Shown: piece by piece, positions 16,497 through 27,004 of the stretch | Numbering within the stretch: the stretch's first letter is position 1 | Layout: each line of letters starts with the position of its first letter | Assembly: GCA_003598175.1 (NCBI GenBank) | Contig: QZKN01000181.1 | Location: 62,001 to 126,000 of the forward strand | Origin: Candidatus Omnitrophota bacterium | GTDB lineage: Bacteria > Hinthialibacterota > Hinthialibacteria > Hinthialibacterales > Hinthialibacteraceae | Direction: 5' to 3' | DNA length: 64,000 bases | Program-made: the position numbers and the translations under genes | The notes under the pieces: generated by a model | The model's database searches: none | What the model saw: only the letters and a program-made list of their open reading frames with translations | What the model was told of the DNA's origin: nothing

Positions 16497-17588
16497 CTAC
16501 TTTTCTCGCTTTAACCAACTATCAATCGGTCTCGCATCGTTGGAAAAATAAGGAAGCGCTATGGCTTGGCCGGCCGCGGCGGAAGCGTAGGCGGCGAAGA
16601 TGATTTCAAGGACGGATCTGCCGTCTTCGCCGGTGATTTGAGGCGGCGTATCGTTGCGGACGCAATCGACAAAATGTTGCAGTTCCTGCGGAAAACCATA
16701 ATTCCATGCTTCCTCATAGATGGTGAAGGTCCAGCCTTGCGACGAGGCCGCCTTTTCCACTGCGTAGCCATAACCGCATTCGCTGTAGGTGAGGATGGCG
16801 TTGCCCTGCAGGAGATTGGCGTAGGCGATGCCTTTCGTACCGTGAATTTCGGCGCGGTCGTCCATGCCTCCTTTCTTTACCCAGCTTTCCTCTGCCAGCG
16901 CGGTGACGCCGTTCTCGAATTTGAGAATGAAAAGAATGTTGTCGTCGCCTTTGGTTTTTTCGTGATGAACGTACGTGCCCATATCTGCATACACCGACTT
17001 CACTTTCACGTCACGGCCGACGATCCAACGGAAAAACTCGATGGCATGGCAGCCCATGTCCATCATCACGCCGCCGCCCGATTGCTCCACGTTCCAAAAA
17101 TGGGGCGCGTGGGGACCGTCATGTTTTTCGGATTGTTTGACGAGGATCACATCGCCCAGCGCTCCTTCGTTCAATAGTTCCTTCATCCGTACGTATTTGG
17201 GCGCGAAGCAGAGTTCTTCGGCGTACATCAATTGGACCTGATTACTCTTGCAGGCGGCGATCATCTCGTCGGCCTCGGCCAGATTGAGACAGAATGGTTT
17301 CTCCACGATGACGTGCTTTCCCGCTTCGGCAGCGTCGCACACCATGCGGCAATGAAGATGATTGGGAGCGCCGACAAGGATCAAATCGAGTTCCTTCATG
17401 TCGAGGAGTTTTCGATAATCCGTAAAAGCATTCGGAATATCGAATTTTTTAACAAATGCATCGATATGTGAAGGAGTAGGAGACGCGGCGGCCACGATTT
17501 CCGCGCCCCGCACGTGCCGTTTGATCGAATCGGCATGAATGGAAGCAATGAATTGAGAACCGATGATGCCTATGCGAACCGTGTTCAT
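16497..17588 (-). CDS. Gfo/Idh/MocA-family oxidoreductase
   Basis: A 363-residue NAD(P)-dependent oxidoreductase. The N-terminal Rossmann domain starts VRIGIIGSQFIASIHADSI and carries LILVGAPNHLHCRM and the catalytic EKPFCLNLAEADEM segment. The C-terminal alpha/beta domain has WNVEQSGGGVMMDMGCHAIEFFRW, typical of inositol dehydrogenase/sugar oxidoreductase members. It probably oxidises or reduces a sugar or polyol ring. AAGGA lies 8 bases before ATG 17588. Convergent with the kinase gene, 3 bases away, and 63 bases downstream of the prepilin gene on the same strand, although a functional link between those two is unlikely. Confidence 0.9.
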   Translation of the reverse strand: MNTVRIGIIGSQFIASIHADSIKRHVRGAEIVAAASPTPSHIDAFVKKFDIPNAFTDYRKLLDMKELDLILVGAPNHLHCRMVCDAAEAGKHVIVEKPFCLNLAEADEMIAACKSNQVQLMYAEELCFAPKYVRMKELLNEGALGDVILVKQSEKHDGPHAPHFWNVEQSGGGVMMDMGCHAIEFFRWIVGRDVKVKSVYADMGTYVHHEKTKGDDNILFILKFENGVTALAEESWVKKGGMDDRAEIHGTKGIAYANLLQGNAILTYSECGYGYAVEKAASSQGWTFTIYEEAWNYGFPQELQHFVDCVRNDTPPQITGEDGRSVLEIIFAAYASAAAGQAIALPYFSNDARPIDSWLKREK

Positions 17589-17651
17589 CAAGATATTCCT
17601 TTGGCAAAATTGGGGGATATCATTTTAGGGTAACGATAAATCAATTTGGCG

Positions 17652-18245
17652 CTAAAATCCAGCGCCGGGTCCATGATACGAGATGTCGCCGGGGCTGAGC
17701 AAACCGTTGGACGCATCATAAGCAAGGGAATAGTCGCCCTGGCCATTCGGCCCCATCGCGCGAATTTGATAGAAATGAAAAATCTGCGGAGGGGACGCGG
17801 TGGGATCCTTCATGATCCCCTTGCGAAACAGATAGTCGCGGCTGATGGCCGGATTCAGGGAATCGTTGATATCGCGCGCCCATAAATAGACGTAAAATGG
17901 GAGAACTTCCGGAAACCAGCCATAACCGGCGGGAACGGCGCTCGCGTTGGGATCGGTTGGGGCAAAGGGATCCGGCGGGACCGAGGCCATATAGGCGACT
18001 GGAGAAGTCAGTTTATCCAATCCGAATCGGGCCCAGGTGGCGCGCCCTTCCGGATAATCCCCTTTGTCGGTGTTGTACATTTCGAGAGCGGTGGAGATGG
18101 AGCGGATATCGGACATGGTGCGGGCGACCTTCGCGCGGATTTGTGCGTTAATGAAATTGGGAACGGCGATGGCGGCCAGGATGCCGATGATCGCAACGAC
18201 GATGAGCAATTCGATCAGCGTGAATCCATGGTTTGTATGCGGCAT
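17652..18245 (-). CDS. Type IV prepilin / GspG-like pseudopilin
   Basis: A 197-residue protein with a textbook class III signal: MPHTNHG cleaved before FTLIELLIVVAIIGILAAIA, with Glu at +5 of the mature protein. The body has NAQIRAKVARTMSDIRSIST followed by ALEMYNTDKGDYP, as in GspG/PilA-like major pilins, then a long variable C-terminal domain ending in a Gly-rich YHGPGAGF tail. The SLAYDASNGLLSPGD strand recalls pilins common in several uncultured phyla. No pilus assembly genes are nearby, so it relies on machinery encoded elsewhere. AGGA precedes the ATG by 8 bases. Confidence 0.9.
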   Translation of the reverse strand: MPHTNHGFTLIELLIVVAIIGILAAIAVPNFINAQIRAKVARTMSDIRSISTALEMYNTDKGDYPEGRATWARFGLDKLTSPVAYMASVPPDPFAPTDPNASAVPAGYGWFPEVLPFYVYLWARDINDSLNPAISRDYLFRKGIMKDPTASPPQIFHFYQIRAMGPNGQGDYSLAYDASNGLLSPGDISYHGPGAGF

Positions 18246-18347
18246 AGAAGGCTTTCCTGTATTTGATTTTTTTTAGAACTTCCATTTTGGAAAGGTTCCT
18301 GGTTATAATAGCACGTATACATATTTTAGAAGGGCGATTTTCTCACG

Positions 18348-18905
18348 ATGCGGAATCAAGAAGATGCCGAAAGGCGCAGAGAAGAAATGGAAAACGATTG
18401 GGAAGAGAAATATCTTCCTTTCGATTGGGATGAGACGTTGTATCAACCCTCCTTGTCCTCGGCCAACCGTTTGAGTATTGATCGGCGAGTCTTTAATCCG
18501 ATTTTTTTGCCGTATATTGGTTTCTTTCTGCCGTTATTACTCTGGTTACCCGCTTGTTTTAACTTTTACCAATTCCGGCAATGGAAATGGATGGCCGGAT
18601 CGATCGTGTTGACCATCGTGGGATTTGATCTGGTCCTGCTTTTTTCTTCGCATTTGCAACGAATGTTTCATGTGTCCTTCAAAACGGGTGGATTTTACGG
18701 ATTTCACATCCTGTTTACGCTGCTGGGGCTTCTCTTTTACCAATTGCAGAAGCGCAATTTTAACTGGTTCATCTTATCGGACGGCCGTCCGCACAATGCA
18801 ATGGCCGTATTGGTGTTGTTGATTGTTGGAAATATCCTTTTTTACGATAAAATTGTATATGCTCTCGCCTTGTTCAGTGTGTTCTGTGGAGTAAAGGTTC
18901 AATAA
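18348..18905 (+). CDS. Polytopic membrane protein of unknown function
   Basis: A 185-residue protein with a charged N-terminal ~45 residues (EDAERRREEMENDWEEKY) followed by about five hydrophobic helices (PYIGFFLPLLLWLPACF, MAGSIVLTIVGFDLVLLF, GFHILFTLLGLLFY, AMAVLVLLIVGNILFY, ALALFSVFCGV). No family is recognised. It is followed within 14 bases by the TPR membrane protein, and 1.1 kb later by the TPR-AAA+ protein, all on the plus strand. The three may act together at the inner membrane, but this rests only on spacing. The ATG has AAGGGCG rather far upstream (about 12 bases). Confidence 0.6.
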   Translation: MRNQEDAERRREEMENDWEEKYLPFDWDETLYQPSLSSANRLSIDRRVFNPIFLPYIGFFLPLLLWLPACFNFYQFRQWKWMAGSIVLTIVGFDLVLLFSSHLQRMFHVSFKTGGFYGFHILFTLLGLLFYQLQKRNFNWFILSDGRPHNAMAVLVLLIVGNILFYDKIVYALALFSVFCGVKVQ

Positions 18906-18918
18906 GGAGATGATGAAT

Positions 18919-19863
18919 ATGCACGAAGTGCGATTCGAGCGTCATCGAGATCATTTCGAACGTGCTCAAATTTTGCTTGATATGGGGCAAACGCGGGGGG
19001 CGATCGAGGAATTACAGGCGGATCTGGCCGAAAATCCGGATTCTCCCGATGCGGAAACCCTGCTCGCGTTGGCCCTCGCGATGCAGGAGGATTATCAGCC
19101 GGCGGAATTTCATGTGCGTAATGCGCTGTCCAACGAACCGTATAACGGATTCAGCCATTATGTGTTTGGCTTGATTTTGATGGAAACCAAACGCGACGAG
19201 GCGGCGGAACGGGAATTTCTGGAAGCCATCAGGATCATGCCGATCTATCCCGACTTTCACGCGATTTATGCATGGTTGTTGTATCGAAACGGCCAGGTGC
19301 GGAAGGCGGAGAAAATCGCGCGCAATGCCTTGAAACTGGATCCGGAAAATGTCGAGGCGCTTCGCATTCTTGGCCATTTGAACATCGACGATTGGCGCGT
19401 CGACGTGGCGCAGGACACGTTCCGCCGTGCGTTGGCGGTGAATCCCGAATCGTCCGCTTCTCACGCGGGGATGGGACTCTCGTATCTTCATCAGAACGAT
19501 AAGGAAAATGCGCATCGTGAATTGCGGGAATCCCTGCGACTCGATCCCACCAACGAATACAGCCAGAATTTATATTTGAACGCCGTCAAAGCGCGCCATC
19601 CGCTGTATGCGGTGTTCTGGCGCTGGTCGTTGATGACGCGAAAAATGGGACAGACACGGGCGATTGTAATGATTTTAGGATTTTGGTTTCTTTATACCGT
19701 CACCCTGCAATTTCGCTCGGCCAATTTCGAGTATCTGCAGCAACATCCGTTTGCGAACTATGGCATTAACTTATTGATTTATTTTTATATTCTTTTCGCC
19801 ATTTATACCTGGATCGCCGATCCGCTGTTTTCGTTTCTTGCGCGGCGAGGATGGATTAAATAA
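18919..19863 (+). CDS. TPR protein with C-terminal membrane helices
   Basis: A 314-residue protein. Residues ~10-215 are about six tetratricopeptide repeats (for example QILLDMGQTRGAIEELQADL, AEKIARNALKLDPENVEALR, DTFRRALAVNPESSASHAGM). Two or three hydrophobic helices follow (AIVMILGFWFLYTVTL, INLLIYFYILFAIYTWI). TPR domains bind partner proteins, so this looks like a membrane-tethered adaptor. Three in-frame ATGs exist; the one at 18919 is chosen because AAGGAG is 9 bases before it, while the first two touch that element. It shares TPR architecture with the AAA+ protein that follows. Confidence 0.75.
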   Translation: MHEVRFERHRDHFERAQILLDMGQTRGAIEELQADLAENPDSPDAETLLALALAMQEDYQPAEFHVRNALSNEPYNGFSHYVFGLILMETKRDEAAEREFLEAIRIMPIYPDFHAIYAWLLYRNGQVRKAEKIARNALKLDPENVEALRILGHLNIDDWRVDVAQDTFRRALAVNPESSASHAGMGLSYLHQNDKENAHRELRESLRLDPTNEYSQNLYLNAVKARHPLYAVFWRWSLMTRKMGQTRAIVMILGFWFLYTVTLQFRSANFEYLQQHPFANYGINLLIYFYILFAIYTWIADPLFSFLARRGWIK

Positions 19864-19993
19864 CTTGTCTTATGCACACTCCCCTTTGATCCCTCCATCA
19901 ATGAGGGATGAGCGCTCTCGTCCTGTTGACGGGGAGGGGAAATTTGTACTGCTTTCAAATCTGCCGCGTAAGGGGAGTAAATGAAAGGAAACC

Positions 19994-21328
19994 ATGAGCG
20001 AAAATAAACAAGAACGATTGAACGCCTTGATCGAGGCGCTCAAATTCAGTCCGGACAACGTTCCGTTACGTAAGGAAGTGGCGGCGATCTGCGAGGAATT
20101 GCTTCGCTGGGACGAGGCGTATGAGCATTATTCGATTCTCTGCGCGGAAGATTCGTCCCATATCGATTCGTTTTTAGGATTGGGACGTTCCGCCATCGCC
20201 CTGGCGCGTTGGGAACGAGCCGTCGCCGCTTTCAAGGCGGCTTTGGATAAAAACCGCCGCCATCCGCAAGCCAATTATTGGTTATCCAAAGCGTTGCGGG
20301 AAAAAGGCGACATCGAATCGGCGCGCAAGCATTACGAAATCGCCGTCAGCGAACAACCGGAGTTGGAAAATGCGGAGGAGCGCAACGAATTGTATCCCGA
20401 CGGCGCGTCTCCCAAAAATATTCTGCGTATTCATCGAACCACGGAAGAGGAGCCCGGCGAATTCGGTTTGGAAAAACCCACGATCACGTTCAGCGACGTC
20501 GGCGGATTGGAAGAACTGAAGGAAACCATTCGCCGGAAAATCATTCTGCCGTTCGAGCGACCGGACATTTTCAAAGCGTACGGAAAAAAAGCGGGCGGCG
20601 GCGTGTTATTGTATGGTCCTCCGGGCTGCGGAAAAACGCATATCGCGCGAGCGACGGCGGGGGAATGCCGCGCGAATTTTTTCTGCGTGGAAATCAACGA
20701 CATTTTGGACATGTGGTTCGGCGAGAGTGAGAAGCGTTTGAACGCGCTGTTCGAAAAAGCGCGACAAATGGCCCCCTCGATCATTTTTTTCGACGAAGTC
20801 GACGCCATCGGCGGAGTGCGAAATCGCATGCGCGAAAGCCCGGGAAAAACGCTGGTCAGCCAATTGCTGGCGGAAATGGACGGATATCAAACCCAGAATC
20901 AAAAACTATTGGTGATCGGCGCCACCAACGCGCCCTGGCATGTCGATCCCGCGTTGCGGCGACCGGGCCGCTTCGATCAGGTGATTTTCGTCGCCCCGCC
21001 CGATCTGCAGGCGCGGGCGGAGATCATGACCATTCACTGCAAAGGACGCCCGATCGAAAACGTCGATTTCGTCAAATTGGCAAAAAAATGCAACGGCTTT
21101 TCCGGCGCGGATTTGAAGGCGTTGGTGGAAAATTCCTGCGAGGAAGCGATGATGCGCAGTTTGGCGTCGGGAACGATCGAGCCGGTGACCATGAAGGAAT
21201 TTACGCAATCTCTCGCGAAATTAAAACCGACCACGCGTGAGTGGTTGAGCGTCGCAAAAAATTATGCCACCTACGCCAACGAAGGAGGCATGTATGACGA
21301 AGTGATCGATTATTTGAAAAAGAAATAA
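19994..21328 (+). CDS. TPR-fused AAA+ ATPase (Cdc48/FtsH-like)
   Basis: A 444-residue protein. Residues ~1-120 are TPR repeats (RWDEAYEHYSILCAEDSSHI, RWERAVAAFKAALDKNRRHP). After a linker comes one classical AAA domain: TFSDVGGLEELKETI, Walker A GPPGCGKT, Walker B IIFFDEVDAI, sensor 1 VIGATNAP and the arginine-finger region ALRRPGRFDQVIF, then the GFSGADLKALVENS C-domain. A second AAA domain, HExxH protease motif and membrane helix are all absent, so it is a single-ring unfoldase or remodelling ATPase. TPR repeats likely recruit substrates. AAAGGA precedes the ATG. Family assignment is secure; substrate unknown. Confidence 0.9.
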   Translation: MSENKQERLNALIEALKFSPDNVPLRKEVAAICEELLRWDEAYEHYSILCAEDSSHIDSFLGLGRSAIALARWERAVAAFKAALDKNRRHPQANYWLSKALREKGDIESARKHYEIAVSEQPELENAEERNELYPDGASPKNILRIHRTTEEEPGEFGLEKPTITFSDVGGLEELKETIRRKIILPFERPDIFKAYGKKAGGGVLLYGPPGCGKTHIARATAGECRANFFCVEINDILDMWFGESEKRLNALFEKARQMAPSIIFFDEVDAIGGVRNRMRESPGKTLVSQLLAEMDGYQTQNQKLLVIGATNAPWHVDPALRRPGRFDQVIFVAPPDLQARAEIMTIHCKGRPIENVDFVKLAKKCNGFSGADLKALVENSCEEAMMRSLASGTIEPVTMKEFTQSLAKLKPTTREWLSVAKNYATYANEGGMYDEVIDYLKKK

Positions 21329-21508
21329 ACGAATAGCCTACTTGTTTTCCCTCTTCTCGGATTCGTTGATTCTGAATCGCCCATGATCGATTTTTAGCAA
21401 ATTGTGGTATTATTGATGCATTATGCACACCTTTTTTCACTTTTTAGTTATAATTCTGTTACTTTCTGATAAAATTATGGTACACATGGATTCTGCTTGA
21501 GAACAAAA

Positions 21509-24500
21509 ATGAAGGCTATTGACAGAGTTTTCTTGCAAGTATTATATTTCGTTATAAACTGCAGTATTTACGTCTGCCATCTTTCAGGAATTTGGGGACA
21601 TGAACTACCTTCTTCTCCAGATATAAACACCTCAATCCCGATTTGGCGCATCGAAGTGTTGACGGATGATCTGCAATTGCGCGATCGGAACATCTTCTAT
21701 ATTGATTTCGAACCGGATGGCGTCGCGTGGATCGCGACATCCGTGGGATTGTATCGTTATGACGGTTATCGTTGGAAATGCTTTACGGAAACCGATGGCC
21801 TTCCCAGTTCGTTTGTTCGTTGCGTCCACTTCGATCGCTCCGGTCGATTATGGGTGGGTACGAATCAAGGAGCAGGTGTATTTGATGGGCAGACCTTTTC
21901 CACGCTTGGCTCCGAAAACGGATTGGCCGGTCCCAGTGTACGGCGGATTCGTGAAGAGGAAGACGGAACATTGTGGTTTTGTTCGGATCGCTGGATGAAT
22001 GCCGCCAAACCAGGAGGATTGGCGTCTCTGCAAGATGGAATTTGGACACAATATGGCCCAAACGATGGCATCCTGATTGATTCTATCTATGATTTCTTGA
22101 AAGATACAAAAGGAGATCGGTATGCATTGACCAATCGGACTCTCTATCGACAGGACGGAGAGCGTTGGATCGAAGCGTTGCAAGAGCAAGGGATCTCTCT
22201 GCATCTGGGAACATTAGGTTTCTGGTCGATTTGCGAATCGGAGAATCAGGAAATCCTGCTGTCGACAAATTCTCCCCTATATATTTTGCATCAAAATCAA
22301 TGGCGAAGACATGATCTGCACAATCCCCAAAGTTATCGGCTTTTTGCCACGCGAAAAGGTGAAATCATCACGTTGGGTTATACTCCGGATAAACAATATG
22401 GATTTCTAAAATGGGATGGAAGTGATTTTCAACTCGTCAGCCAGAGTTTTGAGCCGTCTCCCGGAACGATTGAATCCATAAACGAGGCGCCGGATGGTTC
22501 GATCTGGTGCACCGCTTATAGCTATTTGGTTCGCTGGGATCGCAGCGAGAATGGCTGGATGCAAATGCCCGACGACCTCCCTTTGCCCCAACTCGTCGAT
22601 CATAAAAACCGGATATGGTTTACGAACGGACAAAAAATCTGTAGATGGGATCAAGGAACGATTCACGAAATCCAGCCGCCGGTAACCTCCGTCAAGGAAG
22701 ATAGTCAAAACCGGATTTGGGGTCTGACGAACCGGGAAATTATATGCTGGAACGAAGATCTGCCACAAATTTACTCTCCCGCGGATTCAGGATTTGCACT
22801 ACCGCTTTTTGGGGAAGAGGATAAGAAAGGGAATCTGTGGTTTGTAGGGCAAAACAAGGATTTGCAAATCGTTCTTTCTCGATTTCAGAATGATACATGG
22901 ACGCCGCTGCAACTCGATTCTTCTACCCATTGGGAGTTGATCCAGTGCGTAACGGATCCGATTTCCGGACTTTGGTTGATGTTCCGCGATGCTATAAACG
23001 GCGTCAGCCATTTGTATTATGCTGCAGAGGATGGGTCTCCGCGTGAAATTGAATTAATTCCGGAAATCCCTCCCTTTGCGAGAATTAAATTTTTTATGGA
23101 TTCCCACCGCCGGGTTTGGATGTACGGCGTGATTGGCTTGTTTTGTAAAACCGATATTTCCTTGCCTTGGGAGCAATTACAGATTGTTCCCGGCCAGAGA
23201 GTTCGCGCAATCGGTGAACATCAAAATGTTCTGTGGATTGGGTATACCGGGGATTTGGGCGGACAAGCCGGGTGGTCTCAATGCATCGATGGCGCATGGA
23301 CGCATGTCATTGATGATTTTCAGGAATTTTTTGCCAACACATACGATGGAACATCGTTTTTAGGGGGGCGAAATCGGTTATACATCGCTTATCCAAACGA
23401 GGAATCACTCCCTTGTCCATTATTTTTACCCGATTCCGGGGTAATCCGTAGCGTTGTTAAAGATAGAAATGGTATTCTTTGGATCGGTATCGGTAATAGG
23501 GTGTATCGTTATGTTCCTCAACCTTTTCTACCGGACTGTGAAATTATATCCGGGAAACATGTGGTTCGTAAAAAAGAAGTTGCTGAAGTTCTTTTGCGAG
23601 GAATCGCGCGATTCCATAGCATGAATAATCCTAGTCTGGTGTTTCAATTTTCTCATCGCCTGGATCAAGGTTCATGGTCGAAATTTGCGACTGCAAACTC
23701 GATTCAAATACCCGCTGACCATCTCGCGATCGGTCCTCATCGCTTGGAGATTCTCGCCAGAGATCCACACTTGAATCTCAGTATGACTCCGGCTGTCTTT
23801 GATTTTGAAGTGAAATCCATTCCCCTGCAGGATCATTGGTGGTTTCCACCTTTGGTGTTGTTTGTTTTTGGCATGATCGCTTTTCTAGCTTTGTTTCTAT
23901 TCATCGCACGGCAAAAACTGTCACGCTATGCCCATCGTTTGGAAGAGATGGTTGCCGATCGCACGGCTTCCTTGAAAGAAAGCGAGGAGCATTTTCGCAC
24001 TGTGATTGAATCCAGCACCGATGCGATCATCGAAATTGATGCGGAAGGATTGATTATCCTGTTCAATCCGGCGGCGGAACTGATCTTCGGATATAGGCAA
24101 GAAGAAATGATCGGTAACCCGTTGGATAGTTTGATGACGGAAGATTTATGTCGCCTCCACGGGGAATATGTCAAAAGTTTTTTTGAAACCGGCTCTCCCA
24201 ATCAAGCAATCAATCGAAGTGTGGAATTGACAGCCGTTCGGAAAAATGGAGAGACCTTTCCTATCGATTTATCCCTTTCGGCCGGACATCGAAGTGATGG
24301 ACCGTTTGTTTTGGCGATTATTCGTGACGTGCAGGAGCGTAAAAAAATTGATGAACGCCTTCGACAAACACAAAAAATGGAAGCGGTCGGGATGCTGGCG
24401 GGAGGAATCGCCCATGATTTCAACAATCTGTTGACCGGAATTCTCGGCTATAGCGACATTCTTCTGTCGCGTATTGATCAGAACCACGCCAACTACAATG

Positions 24501-25498
24501 CGCTGAGTTCGATTCGAAAAGCCGGGGAAAGCGCCGCTGCGCTTACCCGGCAATTGTTGGCGTTCAGCCGAAAACAGATTCTTGATATGAAAGTGATCAA
24601 TCTCAATGATTTGGTCAAGGACATGGAGAAATTGATTCGCCGCCTGATCGGCGAAGATATCGAATTCAAGATCATCACCAAAGCCGTCTCGGCGACGATC
24701 AAGGCGGATCCGAATCAAATCGAGCAAATCCTGATGAATTTGGTCGTAAACGCCAGAGATGCAATGCCGTATGGGGGAAAAATCACTATCGAGACCGACG
24801 ATGAATGTATCGTTGACGGATTTAAAAATCAAAAAGTCTCCGTGGAACCGGGTCCCTATGTCAAGTTGGCTGTCAGCGATACGGGATGCGGCATGGACAA
24901 GAATACCCAGGAGCGTATTTTCGAACCATTTTTCACGACCAAAGAAAAAGGCAAAGGAACCGGCCTTGGCCTTTCGACGGTGTATGGCAATGTGAAACAA
25001 AGCGAAGGGTATGTTTTTGTTTACAGTGAAATCGGGAAAGGAACAACGCTGCAAATCTATTTTCCGCAAGTGAATGAAATGCCGATGCACAAGAAGCCGG
25101 TTGAAGTGGCAATACGATCATTGAAAGGCGCCGGTTCCATCCTCATCGTGGAAGATGAAGAGATTGTTCGCAGGATGATTACGGATGTGTTGCAGAGCGC
25201 CGGATATACCGTGTATGTGACCGGGTGTTTCGAAGAGGCGCGAGAACGATTCCTTTCCCATATCGAGACCATTCAGCTCCTCATTACCGATGTGGTGTTG
25301 CCGCGAATCAGCGGGCGGGTGTTGGCAGATCAGTTTCAATCGATGAAAGAAGAATTGCAGGTGATCTACATTTCCGGTTATACCGAAAATGCGATTGTCC
25401 ACCACGGCGTCCTGGAAGAAGGCATCAATTTTTTGCAGAAGCCATTTACTCCCTATATCCTGTTGCGAAAAATCGAAGAAGTAATGGAACGGATCTGA
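21509..25498 (+). CDS. Hybrid sensor histidine kinase with periplasmic propeller, PAS and receiver domains
   Basis: A ~1329-residue sensor. After an N-terminal hydrophobic segment come ~640 residues of two-component-regulator propeller repeats (for example [35 protein letters not shown]), then a Y_Y_Y-like beta domain. One membrane helix follows near residues 780-800 ([21 protein letters not shown]), then a PAS domain ([20 protein letters not shown]), an H-box AHDFNNLL with His969, an ATPase domain ([29 protein letters not shown]) and a receiver (phosphoacceptor Asp1261 in LLITDVVLP). Propeller sensors usually read extracellular oligosaccharides. No DNA-binding output is fused, so a phosphotransfer partner elsewhere is expected. 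ATG 21509 is preferred; a TTG four codons earlier is possible. Confidence 0.92.
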   Translation: MKAIDRVFLQVLYFVINCSIYVCHLSGIWGHELPSSPDINTSIPIWRIEVLTDDLQLRDRNIFYIDFEPDGVAWIATSVGLYRYDGYRWKCFTETDGLPSSFVRCVHFDRSGRLWVGTNQGAGVFDGQTFSTLGSENGLAGPSVRRIREEEDGTLWFCSDRWMNAAKPGGLASLQDGIWTQYGPNDGILIDSIYDFLKDTKGDRYALTNRTLYRQDGERWIEALQEQGISLHLGTLGFWSICESENQEILLSTNSPLYILHQNQWRRHDLHNPQSYRLFATRKGEIITLGYTPDKQYGFLKWDGSDFQLVSQSFEPSPGTIESINEAPDGSIWCTAYSYLVRWDRSENGWMQMPDDLPLPQLVDHKNRIWFTNGQKICRWDQGTIHEIQPPVTSVKEDSQNRIWGLTNREIICWNEDLPQIYSPADSGFALPLFGEEDKKGNLWFVGQNKDLQIVLSRFQNDTWTPLQLDSSTHWELIQCVTDPISGLWLMFRDAINGVSHLYYAAEDGSPREIELIPEIPPFARIKFFMDSHRRVWMYGVIGLFCKTDISLPWEQLQIVPGQRVRAIGEHQNVLWIGYTGDLGGQAGWSQCIDGAWTHVIDDFQEFFANTYDGTSFLGGRNRLYIAYPNEESLPCPLFLPDSGVIRSVVKDRNGILWIGIGNRVYRYVPQPFLPDCEIISGKHVVRKKEVAEVLLRGIARFHSMNNPSLVFQFSHRLDQGSWSKFATANSIQIPADHLAIGPHRLEILARDPHLNLSMTPAVFDFEVKSIPLQDHWWFPPLVLFVFGMIAFLALFLFIARQKLSRYAHRLEEMVADRTASLKESEEHFRTVIESSTDAIIEIDAEGLIILFNPAAELIFGYRQEEMIGNPLDSLMTEDLCRLHGEYVKSFFETGSPNQAINRSVELTAVRKNGETFPIDLSLSAGHRSDGPFVLAIIRDVQERKKIDERLRQTQKMEAVGMLAGGIAHDFNNLLTGILGYSDILLSRIDQNHANYNALSSIRKAGESAAALTRQLLAFSRKQILDMKVINLNDLVKDMEKLIRRLIGEDIEFKIITKAVSATIKADPNQIEQILMNLVVNARDAMPYGGKITIETDDECIVDGFKNQKVSVEPGPYVKLAVSDTGCGMDKNTQERIFEPFFTTKEKGKGTGLGLSTVYGNVKQSEGYVFVYSEIGKGTTLQIYFPQVNEMPMHKKPVEVAIRSLKGAGSILIVEDEEIVRRMITDVLQSAGYTVYVTGCFEEARERFLSHIETIQLLITDVVLPRISGRVLADQFQSMKEELQVIYISGYTENAIVHHGVLEEGINFLQKPFTPYILLRKIEEVMERI

Positions 25499-25600
25499 AG
25501 CGCCCTGGTTGGCCAATTTCTATGGCTGTTTGGCGCAAAAAGAAATAGTTCTTTAACGCCGGTGATCCGGGATTTCAACGTGCAGTTCATGTGTACTGTT

Positions 25601-26551
25601 TTATTTGGGATTGGATTCCAATGCGAATTTCTTCTTCAGACGAAGATCAAGCAAGTCGGTATAATCATTCGGACAAGCAGGATTAAACAGTTCATCGGAA
25701 AACGGACCGTTGAATTCCGCTTTCTGCACGATCAACGTCATGCGATCCACAATGGGCGAGTTTGATAAATCGTCGAGATTGCCTCCGGAATAACGGGTTA
25801 CAACCGTTCGCCGGGGAAAAATCGTTTCCTTCTCGTAGGCCGTCAACTCGGTTGCCTCGATGATCACTCGTTCCCCAAAAGCCGGATTGATAAATTTGAT
25901 CGAGGAAAAAATATTTCCATGCTGGTCGTCCGCAACGAATTCCGCCACGGTCAGCGTCCCGGCGGGAAATGTGCCCACCACTACAATTTTATTCTTATCT
26001 TTTTCATCAAGCGTAACGGATACGGTTCCGGTTTGTCCGTTGATCCCTTTGATGTTCCGAACAAGTCGCATCACGTCATCCACGCCGTATCCGCACGCGC
26101 GGGGCGGCGTATAAAATGTGGCGAAGTGATTCTCGCGGAAGGATGCGGGCCAGGATTCGCGATACATGTTTTTCAAGTCCCGATCCATGAACGCAATCGC
26201 AACGCCGTTGTAAGCAATGACGCGATCACAAACGACCGGACAAATATCCCCCGCTTCCGAATAACATTCAAAGCGAAGATAATCCCCTTGAAACAGGCAA
26301 CGGATCTGAAACGTCTGTTTGCGCGGACCGTCGAACTTTTTTACCCACGCCTCGAAAGCATCGCGCGATAGACCGACAAGCATTTTGTCCGCGGACGGAG
26401 GAGCAACCGGTTGCATACTTTCAAATTCCGCCGTCCACAGGACATCCCCTGAATAGAGCTGAATATCCGCATCACGAAAGGGCCCCAATACCTGCCCACA
26501 AACAGGGATCGCACAACAAATGATAAATAAAACAATCTCCAATAATTTCAT
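25601..26551 (-). CDS. Secreted protein of unknown function
   Basis: A 316-residue protein with a Sec signal peptide (MKLLEIVLFIICCAIPVCGQ) and a beta-rich body (VLWTAEFESMQP, CLFQGDYLRFECYSEA, VVCDRVIAYNGVAIAFMDRD). The alternating strands and the AEFES start loosely recall LolA-like outer-membrane-lipoprotein-binding folds, but I cannot claim the family. GGGAGGAAAG lies close to ATG 26551; the frame extends 11 codons further but without a signal. It is the last gene of a four-gene minus-strand set with the Cys-rich protein, prepilin and M56 peptidase, separated by 20 bases from the gene before it. Confidence 0.6.
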   Translation of the reverse strand: MKLLEIVLFIICCAIPVCGQVLGPFRDADIQLYSGDVLWTAEFESMQPVAPPSADKMLVGLSRDAFEAWVKKFDGPRKQTFQIRCLFQGDYLRFECYSEAGDICPVVCDRVIAYNGVAIAFMDRDLKNMYRESWPASFRENHFATFYTPPRACGYGVDDVMRLVRNIKGINGQTGTVSVTLDEKDKNKIVVVGTFPAGTLTVAEFVADDQHGNIFSSIKFINPAFGERVIIEATELTAYEKETIFPRRTVVTRYSGGNLDDLSNSPIVDRMTLIVQKAEFNGPFSDELFNPACPNDYTDLLDLRLKKKFALESNPK

Positions 26552-26571
26552 GGCTCTTTCCTCCCATCCTA

Positions 26572-26988
26572 TTATTCGCCGCAATCACGGCATGTGTTGC
26601 TTTCCGCGAGAAGCGGGCCGGTCGGCGTGCAATTGTTGGAGGAGGCAATGATGATATCCCCCGGACAGGAGGAGCCGGTTCCTCCGGCGCATCTCCACGC
26701 GCCGGAACAGGTTCCATAAGTCGATTTTTTATAAAACGTACAATCTCCCAGGTTTCGGGCGCTATCGCAATTCGTTTCGCCGCTGCCCGAACAACAGACC
26801 GAATTGGCTACCGTATAATAGGAGCCGCAGCTTTGCCCGCTTCCGAGCCCTCCGCACATCTGAATCACCGGGGGAGCGTATAGTAATTGGCAGTATTCAC
26901 AATTCGTCCATACGTCCGAACTCAATGCGATGAGCAGAACAGAATACGTGAATACGATACTTGTCCTTTTTATACGACCATGTTTCAT
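26572..26988 (-). CDS. Cys-rich secreted protein
   Basis: A 138-residue protein: signal peptide (KRTSIVFTYSVLLIALSSDVW), then a mature domain with 14 cysteines in about 110 residues, spaced in motifs such as NCEYC, SVCCSGSGETNC and NTCRDCGE, with many Gly, Ser and Thr. An even Cys count and export suggest a disulfide-rich fold. No known family is recognised; the pattern is reminiscent of small toxin-like or binding domains. The start at 26988 follows a weak AGG-rich element; 24 further upstream codons look non-coding. It is 16 bases after the prepilin gene and 20 before the secreted protein gene. Confidence 0.6.
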   Translation of the reverse strand: MKHGRIKRTSIVFTYSVLLIALSSDVWTNCEYCQLLYAPPVIQMCGGLGSGQSCGSYYTVANSVCCSGSGETNCDSARNLGDCTFYKKSTYGTCSGAWRCAGGTGSSCPGDIIIASSNNCTPTGPLLAESNTCRDCGE

Positions 26989-27004
26989 GAACGACCTGCC
27001 TGAC

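Noticed and set aside
24269-25090. 273-residue minus-strand open frame
   Set aside because: Antisense to the kinase and ATPase domains of the hybrid sensor; no motif of its own.
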